Shown: positions 45,877 through 54,576 of the stretch, one piece after another
Numbering within the stretch: position 1 is the first letter of the stretch
How the letters are laid out: the number at the start of each line of letters is the position of its first letter
From: JAMXLO01 sp963749575
GTDB taxonomy: Bacteria > Pseudomonadota > Alphaproteobacteria > Acetobacterales > Acetobacteraceae
Length of the DNA: 64,000 nt
NCBI GenBank assembly: GCA_963749575.1
Contig: CAVVNM010000012.1
Coordinates: forward strand, 434,001 to 498,000
Reading direction: 5' to 3'
Translations under genes and position numbers: made by a program
Notes under the pieces: model-generated
Database searches by the model: none
Seen by the model: only the letters and a program-made list of their open reading frames with translations
What the model was told of the DNA's origin: nothing

Positions 45877-47523
45877 ATGAACGCCCCGCTGCCGCGGCCC
45901 TCCGGGTTTCTCTATTCGCCGATGTTCCCGCTTGGGCCGGACCGCACGGCGTGGAAGCTGCTGCCGATCGGCGGCGTGCGTACCGCAACCTGCGACGGGC
46001 AGACGGTACTGCGCGTCGCCCCGGACGTGTTGAGCGAACTGGCGTTCCAGGCGTTTCGCGACGTGTCGCATCTGCTGCGACCAGGGCACCTGGCACAGTT
46101 GCGCGCCATCCTCGACGATCCGGACGCCAGTGCCAATGATCGGTTCGTAGCGCTCGATCTGTTGAAGAACGCCAACATCGCTGCGGGTGGTGTGCTGCCG
46201 ATGTGCCAGGACACCGGCACGGCGATCGTGTTCGGCAAGAAGGGACAGCGTGTCTGGGTTGATGGCGACGAGGAGGAGGCGCTGTCCTGGGGCGTGCACC
46301 GCACCTACACCGAGACCAATCTGCGTTATTCACAGATGGCACCGCTGTCGATGTTCGAGGAGGTGAACACCGGCAACAACCTGCCGGTGCAGTTCGACAT
46401 CATGGCCGCACCGGGTGAACATCACGCCGACGAGTTCCATCTGATGTTCGTCGCCAAAGGTGGCGGCAGCGCGAACAAGTCGTTCCTGTTCCAGGAGACG
46501 CGAGCGATCCTGTCGCCAGAGCGGCTGCTGAAGTTCCTCGACGGCAAGATGCGCACTCTCGGCACGTCGGCGTGCCCACCGTATCACTTGGCGATCGTGA
46601 TCGGCGGCACGTCCGCCGAGATGACGCTCAAGACGGTGAAGCTGGCATCCACACGCTGGCTGGACACGCTGCCGACGGTCGGCAGCAAGGCAGGCCACGC
46701 GATCCGCGACCTGGAAATGGAACAGAAAGTGCTCGAGCTGTCCCGCACTCTCGGCATCGGCGCACAGTTCGGCGGCAAGTACTTCTGCCACGACGTGCGA
46801 GTGATCCGGCTGCCACGACACGGCGCGTCGCTGCCGGTGGGGATCGGCGTTTCATGCAGTGCAGATCGGCAGATTCTGGCGAAGGTCACGCCGGACGGCG
46901 TGTTCCTCGAACAATTGGAGACCGACCCGGCGAAGTATTTGCCGGAGACGACTGACGATCACCTCGGCGACGATGCGGTTGCGGTGGACCTGAACCGGCC
47001 GATGGCGGAGATCAGGCGGCAGCTCTCGGCCTATCCGGTGAAGACGCGGTTGATGCTGACCGGCACGATGGTGGTGGCACGCGACATCGCGCACGCGAAG
47101 CTGCAGGAACGACTGGACCGCGGCGAAGGCCTGCCGGATTACATCAAGAACCATCCGGTGTATTACGCCGGGCCTGCGAAGACGCCGGCCGGTTACGCCA
47201 CCGGCAGCTTCGGACCGACCACGGCGGGGCGGATGGACAGCTACGTGCCGACGTTCCAGGCGGCAGGTGGATCCTTGATCATGCTGGCGAAGGGCAACCG
47301 CTCCAAGGCCGTGCGCGACGCCTGCAAGGCCAACGGCGGGTTCTACCTTGGCAGCGTCGGCGGACCGGCGGCGCGGCTGGCGCTGGACTGCATCCGCAAG
47401 GTCGAGGTGCTGGAGTATCCCGAACTCGGCATGGAAGCGGTCTGGCGCATCGAGGTGGAGAACTTCCCGGCGTTCATCGTGATCGACGACAAGGGCAACG
47501 ATTTCTACGAGGGGATGGAGTGA
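45877..47523 (+). CDS. Fumarate hydratase, class I (iron-sulfur)
   Basis: Oxygen-sensitive [4Fe-4S] enzyme of 548 residues, of the long single-chain type that converts fumarate to malate in the TCA cycle. The cluster cysteines lie in PMCQDTGTA (near residue 110), GTSACPPYH and VGIGVSCSADR. Further family segments are AAPGEHHADEFHLMFVAKGG and YYAGPAKTPAGYATGSFGPT. Begins MNAPLPRPSGFLYSPMFPLG at the ATG 19 bases after sspB. The ending IVIDDKGNDFYEGME is as expected. No class II fumarase is seen in the window. Confidence 0.93.
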   Translation: MNAPLPRPSGFLYSPMFPLGPDRTAWKLLPIGGVRTATCDGQTVLRVAPDVLSELAFQAFRDVSHLLRPGHLAQLRAILDDPDASANDRFVALDLLKNANIAAGGVLPMCQDTGTAIVFGKKGQRVWVDGDEEEALSWGVHRTYTETNLRYSQMAPLSMFEEVNTGNNLPVQFDIMAAPGEHHADEFHLMFVAKGGGSANKSFLFQETRAILSPERLLKFLDGKMRTLGTSACPPYHLAIVIGGTSAEMTLKTVKLASTRWLDTLPTVGSKAGHAIRDLEMEQKVLELSRTLGIGAQFGGKYFCHDVRVIRLPRHGASLPVGIGVSCSADRQILAKVTPDGVFLEQLETDPAKYLPETTDDHLGDDAVAVDLNRPMAEIRRQLSAYPVKTRLMLTGTMVVARDIAHAKLQERLDRGEGLPDYIKNHPVYYAGPAKTPAGYATGSFGPTTAGRMDSYVPTFQAAGGSLIMLAKGNRSKAVRDACKANGGFYLGSVGGPAARLALDCIRKVEVLEYPELGMEAVWRIEVENFPAFIVIDDKGNDFYEGME

Positions 47524-47532
47524 AGGCGTTCA

Positions 47533-47651
47533 GGTCATTGCGAGGAGCAGCGCGACGAAGCGATCCTGGGCCAGGATGGCGCCTGGCTGGACTACGAGTT
47601 GCGCATATGAACATCGCGATTGCCTGGTCGCTTTGCTCTGCGCAATGACAT
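47533..47651. repeat. Dispersed inverted repeat (CATTGCGAGGAGC...GCGCAATGAC type)
   Basis: The 137-base gap between fumarase and the VOC gene consists almost entirely of one element. The left side, GTCATTGCGAGGAGCAGCGC with GACGAAGCGATCC, is mirrored by GCGATTGCCTGGTCGCTTTG and CTCTGCGCAATGAC at the right, with imperfect pairing. Such 'TCATTGCGAGGAGCG-CGACGAAGCAATCC' elements are common in alphaproteobacterial genomes. They form a long RNA hairpin and may separate the fumarase transcript from the queuosine operon. Confidence 0.7.
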
Positions 47652-47664
47652 GGGAACATAAGTG

Positions 47665-48066
47665 ATGCGCTTCACTGTCGACCGTATCGACCACATCGTG
47701 CTGAACGTGAAAGACGTGGAGATCGCCGCCGCCTGGTATCTGCGCGTCCTCGGCATGGAGCGCGAGGAATTCGGCCCACACAACCGCACCGCGCTGAAGT
47801 TCGGCGGCCAGAAGATCAACGTACGCCCGGCCGACGCCGATCCGCGAAGCTGGGTCACCGGGGTGAACCACGCGTCCGGCTCCGCCGATCTGTGCTTCAT
47901 CACCGCCGCACCACCGGACGAGGTGATCGGCCATCTGTACGATTGCGGCGTTGCAATCCTCGCCGGACCGGTGGAACGGGCGGGCGCGTTGGGGCCGATC
48001 TGTTCGGTGTATTGCCGCGATCCGGACGGCAATCTGGTCGAGATCGCTTCCTACCTGCCAGGCTGA
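47665..48066 (+). CDS. VOC-family (glyoxalase/bleomycin-resistance fold) protein
   Basis: Single-domain protein of 133 residues. The family pattern is visible: FTVDRIDHIVLNVKDVEIAA with the first metal His, WYLRVLGMEREEFGPHNRTA, the second His in NHASGSADLCFITA, and the metal Glu in PDGNLVEIASYLPG. It is probably a metal-dependent lyase, isomerase or dioxygenase, and sits at the head of the queuosine operon with its TGA overlapping the next ATG (TGATG). A role in queuosine handling is not known, so it may be an unrelated passenger. I chose the ATG at 47665 over a GTG one codon upstream. Confidence 0.85.
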   Translation: MRFTVDRIDHIVLNVKDVEIAAAWYLRVLGMEREEFGPHNRTALKFGGQKINVRPADADPRSWVTGVNHASGSADLCFITAAPPDEVIGHLYDCGVAILAGPVERAGALGPICSVYCRDPDGNLVEIASYLPG

Positions 48067-48614
48067 TGGATCGGTCGCCGCGAGCGTATGTCGGGCTCGC
48101 AGCCTTCGTCGGTTTCCTGGCGTCGATCCCGCTCGCCAACTGGATGATCCTGCATGTCGGCACGGTATGCGTGCCACAGGGCCCATGCCTGGTGCCGGTA
48201 GCGCCCGGACTGCTGGCGCCGTCCGGGGTACTGATCGTTGGCGCGGCGCTGGTACTGCGCGACGTGGTACAGCGCTGTCTGGGGCTAGCCTGGGGCTTGG
48301 CTGCGATTGCGATCGGGACAGTGCTGTCAGCCTTGTTGGCGCCGGCAGCGCTGGTGCTCGCCTCCGGCACCGCGTTCGCGCTGAGCGAGGTCGCGGACTT
48401 CGCCGTCTATACCCCGCTGCAGCGGCGGCAGCTCACGCTCGCAGTGGTCGCTTCGTCCGTGGTCGGGCTGGTTGTGGATTCGGTGGCGTTCCTGACGCTC
48501 GCGTTCGGGAGCCTGGAGTTCCTCTCCGGTCAGGTGGTTGGGAAACTGTGGGCCGTGCTGGTCGCCATCCCGTTGATGCGGCTACTGCGCCGAGTGGCGC
48601 CGACGCCCGCCTGA
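48066..48614 (+). CDS. VUT/YhhQ-type queuosine precursor transporter
   Basis: Membrane protein of 182 residues with five or six helices (YVGLAAFVGFLASIPLANWM, LIVGAALVLRDVVQRCLGLA, LAAIAIGTVLSALL). The family signature is in ALSEVADFAVYTPLQRRQLT and VVGLVVDSVAFLTLAFGSLE. YhhQ of E. coli imports the free bases preQ0 and preQ1. The position here, between TGATG overlaps with a VOC gene and with queA, and in front of tgt, queF and queG, makes a precursor importer the natural role. The relation to YhhQ is from the sequence pattern; transport specificity is inferred. Confidence 0.85.
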   Translation: MDRSPRAYVGLAAFVGFLASIPLANWMILHVGTVCVPQGPCLVPVAPGLLAPSGVLIVGAALVLRDVVQRCLGLAWGLAAIAIGTVLSALLAPAALVLASGTAFALSEVADFAVYTPLQRRQLTLAVVASSVVGLVVDSVAFLTLAFGSLEFLSGQVVGKLWAVLVAIPLMRLLRRVAPTPA

Positions 48615-49639
48615 TGCGCCTGGCCGATTTCGACTTCGATCTGCAGCCGGATCGCATCGCACAGCATCCCGCCCGCCCACGCGACGCCGCGCGCCTTCTG
48701 CACGTCGCGCGCCATGGTTTGGCGGATCGCATTGTGCGCGATATGCCCTCGCTGTTGCGGCCGGGCGACGTGTTGGTGGCCAACGACACGCGGGTGATCC
48801 CGGCGCAACTTGTCGCGCGTCGTGGCGAGACGCGCATCGGCATCACGCTGGACCAGCCGCGGTCTGACGGCACTTGGCACGCCCTGGCTCGCAATGCGCG
48901 ACGGTTGCGCGTGGGCGACGAACTGCGCTTCGACGCCAGTACCGACCTGCTCGCCACTGTGATGGAACGCGAGACGGATGGCGGCGTGGTGCTGGCGTTC
49001 AATCACTCCGAGGCGCTGCGATACGCAGGTGCACTCGCATTGCCACCGTACATCGCGCGGCCTGCTGGCCCGCTGCCGGAGGATGAAGCTGACTATCAGA
49101 CGATCTTCGCCATGCACGACGGTGCGGTGGCGGCGCCGACGGCGGGACTGCATTTCACCCCGGCGCTGCTCGATGCGCTGGAGCGGCGCGGTGTGACGCG
49201 GGTGACGGTCACGCTGCATGTCGGCGCCGGTACATTTCTGCCGGTGCGAACCGATGACATTGAGCGGCACCATATGCACCCCGAACGCGGTAAGATCACG
49301 CCGCGGACTGCTGCTGCGATCAACGCCGCGCGTGCGGAAGGTGGACGCGTGGTGGCGGTGGGTACCACCAGCCTGCGCCTGCTGGAGACCGCAGTGGACG
49401 ACGCCGGGTGCATCCAACCGTTTGCCGGTGACACGGCACTGTTCATCGTGCCAGGCTATCGATTCCGCGCGGTCGATCTGCTGCTGACGAACTTCCATCT
49501 GCCGCGCTCAACGCTGTTTATGCTGGCCTGCGCCTTCACTGGCACCGAGCGGATGCATGCTGCCTATGCGCACGCGATCGCGGCGGAGTACCGCTTCTAT
49601 TCGTATGGCGATGCGTGTCTGCTGGAAAACCTGGCATGA
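48614..49639 (+). CDS. queA: S-adenosylmethionine:tRNA ribosyltransferase-isomerase, QueA
   Basis: Adds the cyclopentane unit from SAM to preQ1 in tRNA, the step to epoxyqueuosine. It has 341 residues. Start MRLADFDFDLQPDRIAQHPA; typical blocks are RPGDVLVANDTRVIPAQLVA, the AAPTAGLHFTPALLDALERR site and VTLHVGAGTFLPVRTDDIER, with TTSLRLLETA and VDLLLTNFHLPRSTLFMLAC near the end. ATG overlaps the transporter stop as TGATG and its own stop overlaps the tgt start as ATGA. Confidence 0.95.
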   Translation: MRLADFDFDLQPDRIAQHPARPRDAARLLHVARHGLADRIVRDMPSLLRPGDVLVANDTRVIPAQLVARRGETRIGITLDQPRSDGTWHALARNARRLRVGDELRFDASTDLLATVMERETDGGVVLAFNHSEALRYAGALALPPYIARPAGPLPEDEADYQTIFAMHDGAVAAPTAGLHFTPALLDALERRGVTRVTVTLHVGAGTFLPVRTDDIERHHMHPERGKITPRTAAAINAARAEGGRVVAVGTTSLRLLETAVDDAGCIQPFAGDTALFIVPGYRFRAVDLLLTNFHLPRSTLFMLACAFTGTERMHAAYAHAIAAEYRFYSYGDACLLENLA

Positions 49640-50796
49640 TCACACCTCTCCTGCGGGTGGGAGAAGCGGTCGCGTCAAGGCCCTTCGTCCATCGCATCTT
49701 TGCCACCGACGGCGCTGCGCGCGCCGGCGTTCTGCTCACTGCCCATGGCGACGTGCTTACCCCGGCCTTCATGCCGGTTGGCACCGCAGGCACAGTGAAG
49801 GCGATGACCGCGGATGCAGTGCGCGCCACCGGCGCCGCCATGGTTCTTGGCAACACCTACCACCTGATGCTGCGGCCTGGCGCGGAGCGGATCGCCAACC
49901 TGGGCGGCCTCCATCGCTTCATGGATTGGCCGGGACCAATCCTCACCGACTCTGGCGGCTTCCAGATCATGTCGCTGGCGAAGCTGCGCAAGCTGGATGC
50001 CGATGGCGTGACGTTCCAGTCGCATCTCGACGGCTCGACGCATCGTCTGACGCCGGCACGCTCGGTCGAGATCCAGCACCTGCTCGAAGCCACGATCACT
50101 ATGGCGCTGGACGAGTGCACGTCCTTCCCGGCCACACCGGACGAAGCGCGCGCATCGATGCAAATGTCGATGCGCTGGGCGCGGCAGTCGCGTGAGGCGT
50201 TCCGGCCGCGTGATGGCTACGGCCTGTTCGGCATCGTGCAGGGCAGCATCTTTCCGGACCTGCGTGAGGAATCGTCGCGTGCTCTGCTGCGGATCGGCTT
50301 CGACGGCTACGCGATCGGCGGACTGGCGATTGGTGAAGGCCAGGCCACTACCTTCTCCGTGCTTGACGCTACCGTACCGCATCTGCCCACCGCTGCGCCA
50401 CGCTACCTGATGGGCGTGGGAACGCCGGACGACATCATCGGCGCGGTGCAGCGCGGCATCGACATGTTCGACTGCGTGATCCCAACTCGCGCCGGCCGTA
50501 CCGCGCGTGCGTATACCTCCCGTGGCATATTCAACCTGCGCAACGCGCGCTTCGCCGATGATGTCGGACCGCTGGATGATGCATGTCCTTGCCCTGCCTG
50601 CACGCGCCACAGCCGCGCCTATCTGCACCATCTGTTCAAGGCGGAGGAAATGCTCGGGCCGATGCTGCTCACCTGGCACAATGTGAGGTATTATCAAGAC
50701 CTGATGCACGGCCTGCACACAGCCATCGCCGACTGCCGACTGGATGCATATGCCATCGCGGTGCGTAGCGCCTGGGCGCAAGAGGATCACCCATGA
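49636..50796 (+). CDS. tgt: Queuine/preQ1 tRNA-guanine transglycosylase
   Basis: Replaces G34 of tRNAs with GUN anticodons by preQ1. It has 386 residues. The general acid/base Asp is in LTDSGGFQIMSL and the nucleophile Asp in FDCVIPTRAGRTARAY. The zinc site is CPCPACTRHSRAYLHHLFKA plus the His in LLTWHNVRYY. The substrate pocket includes MALDECTSFPAT and GLFGIVQGS. The start ATGA overlaps queA. The first 16 residues (MITPLLRVGEAVASRP) precede the usual beginning FVHRIFATDGAARAGVL and are coded by a REP-like sequence. queF begins four bases before its end. Confidence 0.95.
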   Translation: MITPLLRVGEAVASRPFVHRIFATDGAARAGVLLTAHGDVLTPAFMPVGTAGTVKAMTADAVRATGAAMVLGNTYHLMLRPGAERIANLGGLHRFMDWPGPILTDSGGFQIMSLAKLRKLDADGVTFQSHLDGSTHRLTPARSVEIQHLLEATITMALDECTSFPATPDEARASMQMSMRWARQSREAFRPRDGYGLFGIVQGSIFPDLREESSRALLRIGFDGYAIGGLAIGEGQATTFSVLDATVPHLPTAAPRYLMGVGTPDDIIGAVQRGIDMFDCVIPTRAGRTARAYTSRGIFNLRNARFADDVGPLDDACPCPACTRHSRAYLHHLFKAEEMLGPMLLTWHNVRYYQDLMHGLHTAIADCRLDAYAIAVRSAWAQEDHP

Positions 50797-51257
50797 CAGA
50801 CCAGGACTATTCCAGCCTGACCCAGCTCGGCCATCATGTCGAGCAGCCCGTCAGGCCCGATGCGGCGAAGCTGGAGCGCGTGGCGAACCCCTCGTGCGGC
50901 AGACACTATGTCGTGCGGTTAACCTGTCCCGAGTTCACCTCGCTTTGCCCGATCACCGGACAGCCGGACTTCGCCCATATCGTCATCGACTACATTCCGC
51001 ACGACTGGATCGTGGAGAGCAAGTCGCTGAAGCTTTACCTGACAGCGTTCCGCAACCACGGCGCATTTCACGAGGCATGCACCATGGGGATCGCCGAGAA
51101 GCTGTTGGCGGTGTTGGATCCGATCTGGCTGCGCATCGGTGGTTACTGGTACCCGCGTGGCGGCATCCCGATCGATGTGTTCTGGCAATCCGGAACGCCG
51201 CCTGATGGCGCGTGGATCCCGCCGCAGGATGTGGCGCCGTATCGGGGACGGGCGTAA
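50793..51257 (+). CDS. queF: NADPH-dependent 7-cyano-7-deazaguanine reductase, QueF (type I)
   Basis: Reduces preQ0 to preQ1 with two NADPH. The 154-residue form is the short, single-domain tunnelling-fold type. The catalytic cysteine is in FTSLCPITGQPDFAHIVIDY; the motif ESKSLKLYL for NADPH and the substrate-site FRNHGAFHEAC are clear. ATG overlaps the tgt stop (ATGA). The presence of queF and the YhhQ-type transporter with no queD, queE or queC here suggests preQ0 is taken up or made elsewhere in the genome. Confidence 0.95.
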   Translation: MTDQDYSSLTQLGHHVEQPVRPDAAKLERVANPSCGRHYVVRLTCPEFTSLCPITGQPDFAHIVIDYIPHDWIVESKSLKLYLTAFRNHGAFHEACTMGIAEKLLAVLDPIWLRIGGYWYPRGGIPIDVFWQSGTPPDGAWIPPQDVAPYRGRA

Positions 51258-51431
51258 GACATGCGCTATGGGACGGCGCGTTGGGAAATCCGCAATCAAG
51301 GCGACACGGAGGTACACGTGGTGCACACGCAGTTTCGCATACAAGGCGAATGGCTACGCGCGCAGCGGGCATTCACCGCAGGTGCGAACTCCCGCGCCAG
51401 GCATCGTCAAGAATTTGCTCGGTGAAACTCC

Positions 51432-52514
51432 GTGTTGACTCCGCGTGGCTCCGTGTCAGCAAGGCAAAGGGTCTCTGATCCCAAGCCGCTGATCCGTGAT
51501 CGCGCGCTCGCGCTCGGTTTCGACGCGGTGGGTTTCTGCCGCGCCGAACTGGGTGCACAGGCACGTGAACGACTTGCCGACTTTCTTGCCGCGGGCCAGC
51601 ATGGTGACATGGGTTGGCTCGCAACGCGCGCGACGGCACGCGGCGATCCGCGAAAGCTTTGGCCCGACGCGCGCAGCGTGATCGCGCTCGGTCTGTCGTA
51701 CGCACCGGACGACAATCCCCTCGCCACGCTCGCGCTCCGCGATCGCGGTACCATCTCGGTCTACGCCCGCAACCGCGACTATCACGCCGTGGTGAAAGGC
51801 AAGCTGAAGCATCTGGCGCAGTTTATCGTCGCGCGCTTCGGCCCCGACGTGAAGGTTTTCGTCGATACCGCGCCGGTGATGGAGAAGCCTCTGGCGGAGC
51901 TCGCAGGCATCGGCTGGCAGGGCAAGCACACCAACCTGGTCTCCCGCAGGCACGGTTCCTGGCTGTTCCTGGGCGAGATCTACACCACGCTCGACATCGC
52001 ACCCGACGAACCGCACCGTGATAATTGCGGCACCTGCATGCGCTGCCTCGCCGTCTGCCCGACCGACGCGTTCCCCGCGCCGTATCGGCTCGATGCGACA
52101 CGCTGTATCTCCTATCTCACCATCGAGCACCACGGTCCGATCCCGCACGCGTTGCGCCCGCTGATGGGCAATCGCATCTTTGGCTGCGATGACTGCCTCG
52201 CGATCTGCCCGTGGAATTGGTTCGCCCACGCTACGCCACACGCCAAGCTGCGTGCGCGCGCCGAGTTGACCGCGCCGCGGCTCGCAGAACTGGCCGCCCT
52301 GGACGAGTGCGGCTTCCGCGCCATGTTCAGCGGATCGCCGATCAAGCGGATCGGTCGTGATCGCTTTGTGCGCAACGTGCTGATCGCCATCGGCAATTCC
52401 GGGAATCGCGCTCTGCGCGCGGTCGCGATGCGGCTGACCGGAGATGCCGACACAATCGTCGCCGAGGCCGCCAGATGGGCGTGCGAACGACTGGAGAGTG
52501 AGGCCAAGGCGTAA
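51432..52514 (+). CDS. queG: Epoxyqueuosine reductase, QueG
   Basis: Cobalamin- and iron-sulfur-dependent enzyme (360 residues) that removes the epoxide in the last step of queuosine synthesis. Two [4Fe-4S] sites: NCGTCMRCLAVCPTDAFPAP with ATRCISYLTIEHHGPIPHAL, and GCDDCLAICPWNWFAHATPH. The N-terminal reductase-like domain begins FDAVGFCRAELGAQARERLA, with VDTAPVMEKPLAELAGIGWQ in the middle. GTG at 51432 is the longest start (51453 is also possible). The first codons lie in a sequence of TCCGTG units resembling a dispersed repeat. The 174 bases after queF hold no gene I can support. Confidence 0.93.
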   Translation: MLTPRGSVSARQRVSDPKPLIRDRALALGFDAVGFCRAELGAQARERLADFLAAGQHGDMGWLATRATARGDPRKLWPDARSVIALGLSYAPDDNPLATLALRDRGTISVYARNRDYHAVVKGKLKHLAQFIVARFGPDVKVFVDTAPVMEKPLAELAGIGWQGKHTNLVSRRHGSWLFLGEIYTTLDIAPDEPHRDNCGTCMRCLAVCPTDAFPAPYRLDATRCISYLTIEHHGPIPHALRPLMGNRIFGCDDCLAICPWNWFAHATPHAKLRARAELTAPRLAELAALDECGFRAMFSGSPIKRIGRDRFVRNVLIAIGNSGNRALRAVAMRLTGDADTIVAEAARWACERLESEAKA

Positions 52515-52522
52515 CGGTCCCG

Positions 52523-52822
52523 TTACGCTCCGATAGTCCTGCTCGATAGGTTGTTCAGGTATTTCGGCGAACGCAATTGCGTATCCGCCGGCGCGTGAAA
52601 ATACTGACTGCCGCGGTCAGTGTACAGGCTCAGCGGCAGGCCGTGCCGCCCGAGCACCTCCAACAGCGCCCGGAACGTCGACGCCGTGCCTTCCTCCTCG
52701 ACCAGCAATGCCGAGTAGACCTCGCACGTGGCGTGATCCATCTTCATCACCACATTGCGCGGCGGCCGGTTTGCCAGCCACTGATCGAACAAGCTTGGTC
52801 GTGTGTCAGGCACAAAACTCAC
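52523..52822 (-). pseudogene. Transposase fragment (ISNCY-type, DDE integrase core)
   Basis: A 99-residue frame includes MDHATCEVYSALLVEEEGTA and STFRALLEVLGRHGLPLSLY, followed by TDRGSQYFHAPADT, the second-strand Asp region of a DDE transposase core, then an unrelated tail ending LNNLSSRTIGA. The N-terminal DNA-binding part and the last catalytic Glu are missing, as are terminal inverted repeats. It lies eight bases beyond queG. Gene decay by insertion and deletion is evident; nothing here could transpose. Confidence 0.75.
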
Positions 52823-52909
52823 TTGTTGTGATGCACTTCACAGATTTGCACGAGACGATCAACATCATAGCCTGTCCGTCAGTGGACCGGTTGCAACAAG
52901 GAGGACGCG

Positions 52910-53263
52910 ATGTTCAAAGGGAAGGCTGAGCTGGATAATCCGGAAACCAACACCCTGGTTGCCACCTTCAGCGAGACATGCCACGGCGACGGCACGGCGA
53001 ATATGAAGGTCGTCCTCAAGCCACCGATAACGATCTCCGGGACTGAGCGACTCGCGATTTACAGCACCGTCAAGAACGAAGAAGTCATCTCCGTCACTGC
53101 CAAAGACGGTGCATCGACCGCAATCCACGACTTCGAAGGCAGCAGTTCCCTTGGCTGCCTTGCCGATAAGTCGGATATCACGCTGACCAGAAGCCCCGGC
53201 GGTCCTCTCGGAACTCTGCTTGTCGTGCTAGGCAAAGGCACGATTCACGAGGAGCGTTACTGA
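52910..53263 (+). CDS. Hypothetical protein, beta-rich (117 residues)
   Basis: The ATG has an AAGGAGG ribosome site a few bases upstream. The protein starts MFKGKAELDNPETNTLVATF, with alternating hydrophobic residues suggesting beta strands (KVVLKPPITISGTERLAIYS, DITLTRSPGGPLGTLLVVLG). One cysteine near residue 24 and one at about 90. No signal, no membrane segment, no family I recognise. It follows a transposase scrap and lies in a region with few genes, so it may be acquired. Real gene on ribosome-site evidence; function unknown. Confidence 0.5.
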   Translation: MFKGKAELDNPETNTLVATFSETCHGDGTANMKVVLKPPITISGTERLAIYSTVKNEEVISVTAKDGASTAIHDFEGSSSLGCLADKSDITLTRSPGGPLGTLLVVLGKGTIHEERY

Positions 53264-53688
53264 CCCTGGCCTCGTGATCGGAGCAGCAAGATGATCAGAA
53301 CGCCAACGCCGCTGATCGTGCGGCGGAGGCGGAGCTTGGCCGGAGCTGGCGCTTGCAGCCGCGAGCTGCGACCGCGACCCAATTCTGCTGCTGTGCCGGA
53401 ATGATAGCCGCAAGACTACTCGCCGGTATGAGAAATCTGGTTTAGCTCCTCAGGTTACCCGACCTTTGGCATTTCGCTGACACACCGGCTGGTTGGTTTA
53501 TGCAGCCGGTAATATTGATGTCTGCCAAATATTACAAATATCATCAAATAATTGACCTACGCAATCTCACGGTTTTTTGAAGTCGCGACCGGCGCCAATC
53601 CGCGCGGCAACCTGGTGCTTCGATTGTAATACTCTGTTACATGGGCGCCGGCTCACGCAGTCGCGAACGGGGACAAAAAGGAGCATTC
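53264..53688. promoter_or_regulatory. Leader of the PEP-CTERM gene with a sigma-54-like site (53613-53628)
   Basis: This gene-free stretch has an AT-rich centre at 53500-53575. At 53613 the sequence TGGTGC-TTCGA-TTGTA matches the spacing of a sigma-54 -24/-12 element (TGGCAC-N5-TTGCA) with the GG and TTG kept. PEP-CTERM genes in other bacteria often use sigma-54 with PrsR, which gives this some weight. One match is weak evidence and the TTGTA box is imperfect. A good ribosome site (AAAAAGGAG) precedes the start at 53689. Confidence 0.3.
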
Positions 53689-54573
53689 ATGCGTGTTTCA
53701 ATAACTACGACTGCCGCAGCGGTGGCTCTGCTCGGCGTTTCGAACGCGCAGCCTGCCGCCGCAACACCGGCATCGTTGCTGTTCAGCACAGGCGGCACGG
53801 ATGGCAAGATCGCTACCGCGACGCGCCCGGACGTTGGCAGCTTCGAAATCGAGTCCGCGGACGACTTCTTTCTGACCGGGCCGACCACGCTGACCAGCGC
53901 AACGTTCACCGGACTGGTTCCGGCCGGGAGTAACCCTACCGACGTTGTCGTCGAGATCTATCGGGTTTTCTCACTGGATTCGGACACAACCAGGACCAGC
54001 GGATCACCCGTCTTCTCCACGACCCAGGTGCCGACCCGCGTCAATTCCCCATCGGATGTGGCACTCGATTCCCGGGACAGCTCGTCCCCCGGCGAGCTGA
54101 CGTTCACCACGAGCACGCTGCAGGCAAACTTCACGGCCAGCAACAGCGTGACGCCCGGTGGTATCCATGCGAAGCCCGGTCAGACTACGAACGGGAACGG
54201 AGCGGCCAAGGGCCAGGAGGTGGAGTTCGACGTAACGTTCACCGACCCGTTCTCCCTGGCGCCCGGGCACTATTTCTTCGTACCCCAGGTTGACCTCGAC
54301 GATAACGGCACCTTCCTCTGGTTGTCCGCGCCAAAACCCATCGTCCTGCCTGGTACACCGTTCCCCGCAGACTTTACCGATCTGCAGAGCTGGACTCGCG
54401 ATGCCAATCTGGATCCGGATTGGCTGCGGGTAGGGACGGATATCGTCGGCGTCGGAGCCTTCAATGCGACCTTCTCGCTGACCGGCGTGGTACCGGAGCC
54501 TGGCACGCTGGCGATGTTGGGGACCGGCCTGCTTGGGCTGGGGCTGCTGCGCCGGTCCAGGTCGCAGCGATAA
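53689..54573 (+). CDS. PEP-CTERM sorting-signal exported protein
   Basis: Exported protein of 294 residues. The signal peptide MRVSITTTAAAVALLGVSNA leads to a mature Ser/Thr/Asp-rich body (DDFFLTGPTTLTSATFTGLV, GPHYF-like LAPGHYFFVPQVDLDDNG). The C-terminus has all three parts of a PEP-CTERM signal: VPEPG, a hydrophobic helix (TLAMLGTGLLGLGLL) and RRSRSQR, which would be cut by an exosortase. Those proteins are usually tied to exopolysaccharide or biofilm matrix. I see no exosortase gene in the window. The start at 53689 was chosen for its ribosome site over one 48 bases upstream. Confidence 0.88.
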   Translation: MRVSITTTAAAVALLGVSNAQPAAATPASLLFSTGGTDGKIATATRPDVGSFEIESADDFFLTGPTTLTSATFTGLVPAGSNPTDVVVEIYRVFSLDSDTTRTSGSPVFSTTQVPTRVNSPSDVALDSRDSSSPGELTFTTSTLQANFTASNSVTPGGIHAKPGQTTNGNGAAKGQEVEFDVTFTDPFSLAPGHYFFVPQVDLDDNGTFLWLSAPKPIVLPGTPFPADFTDLQSWTRDANLDPDWLRVGTDIVGVGAFNATFSLTGVVPEPGTLAMLGTGLLGLGLLRRSRSQR

Positions 54574-54576
54574 AGT

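Noticed and set aside
47524..47664. Possible tRNA or small RNA in the gap after fumarase
   Set aside because: The strong pairing is that of a dispersed inverted repeat. No cloverleaf, anticodon arm or CCA end can be drawn.
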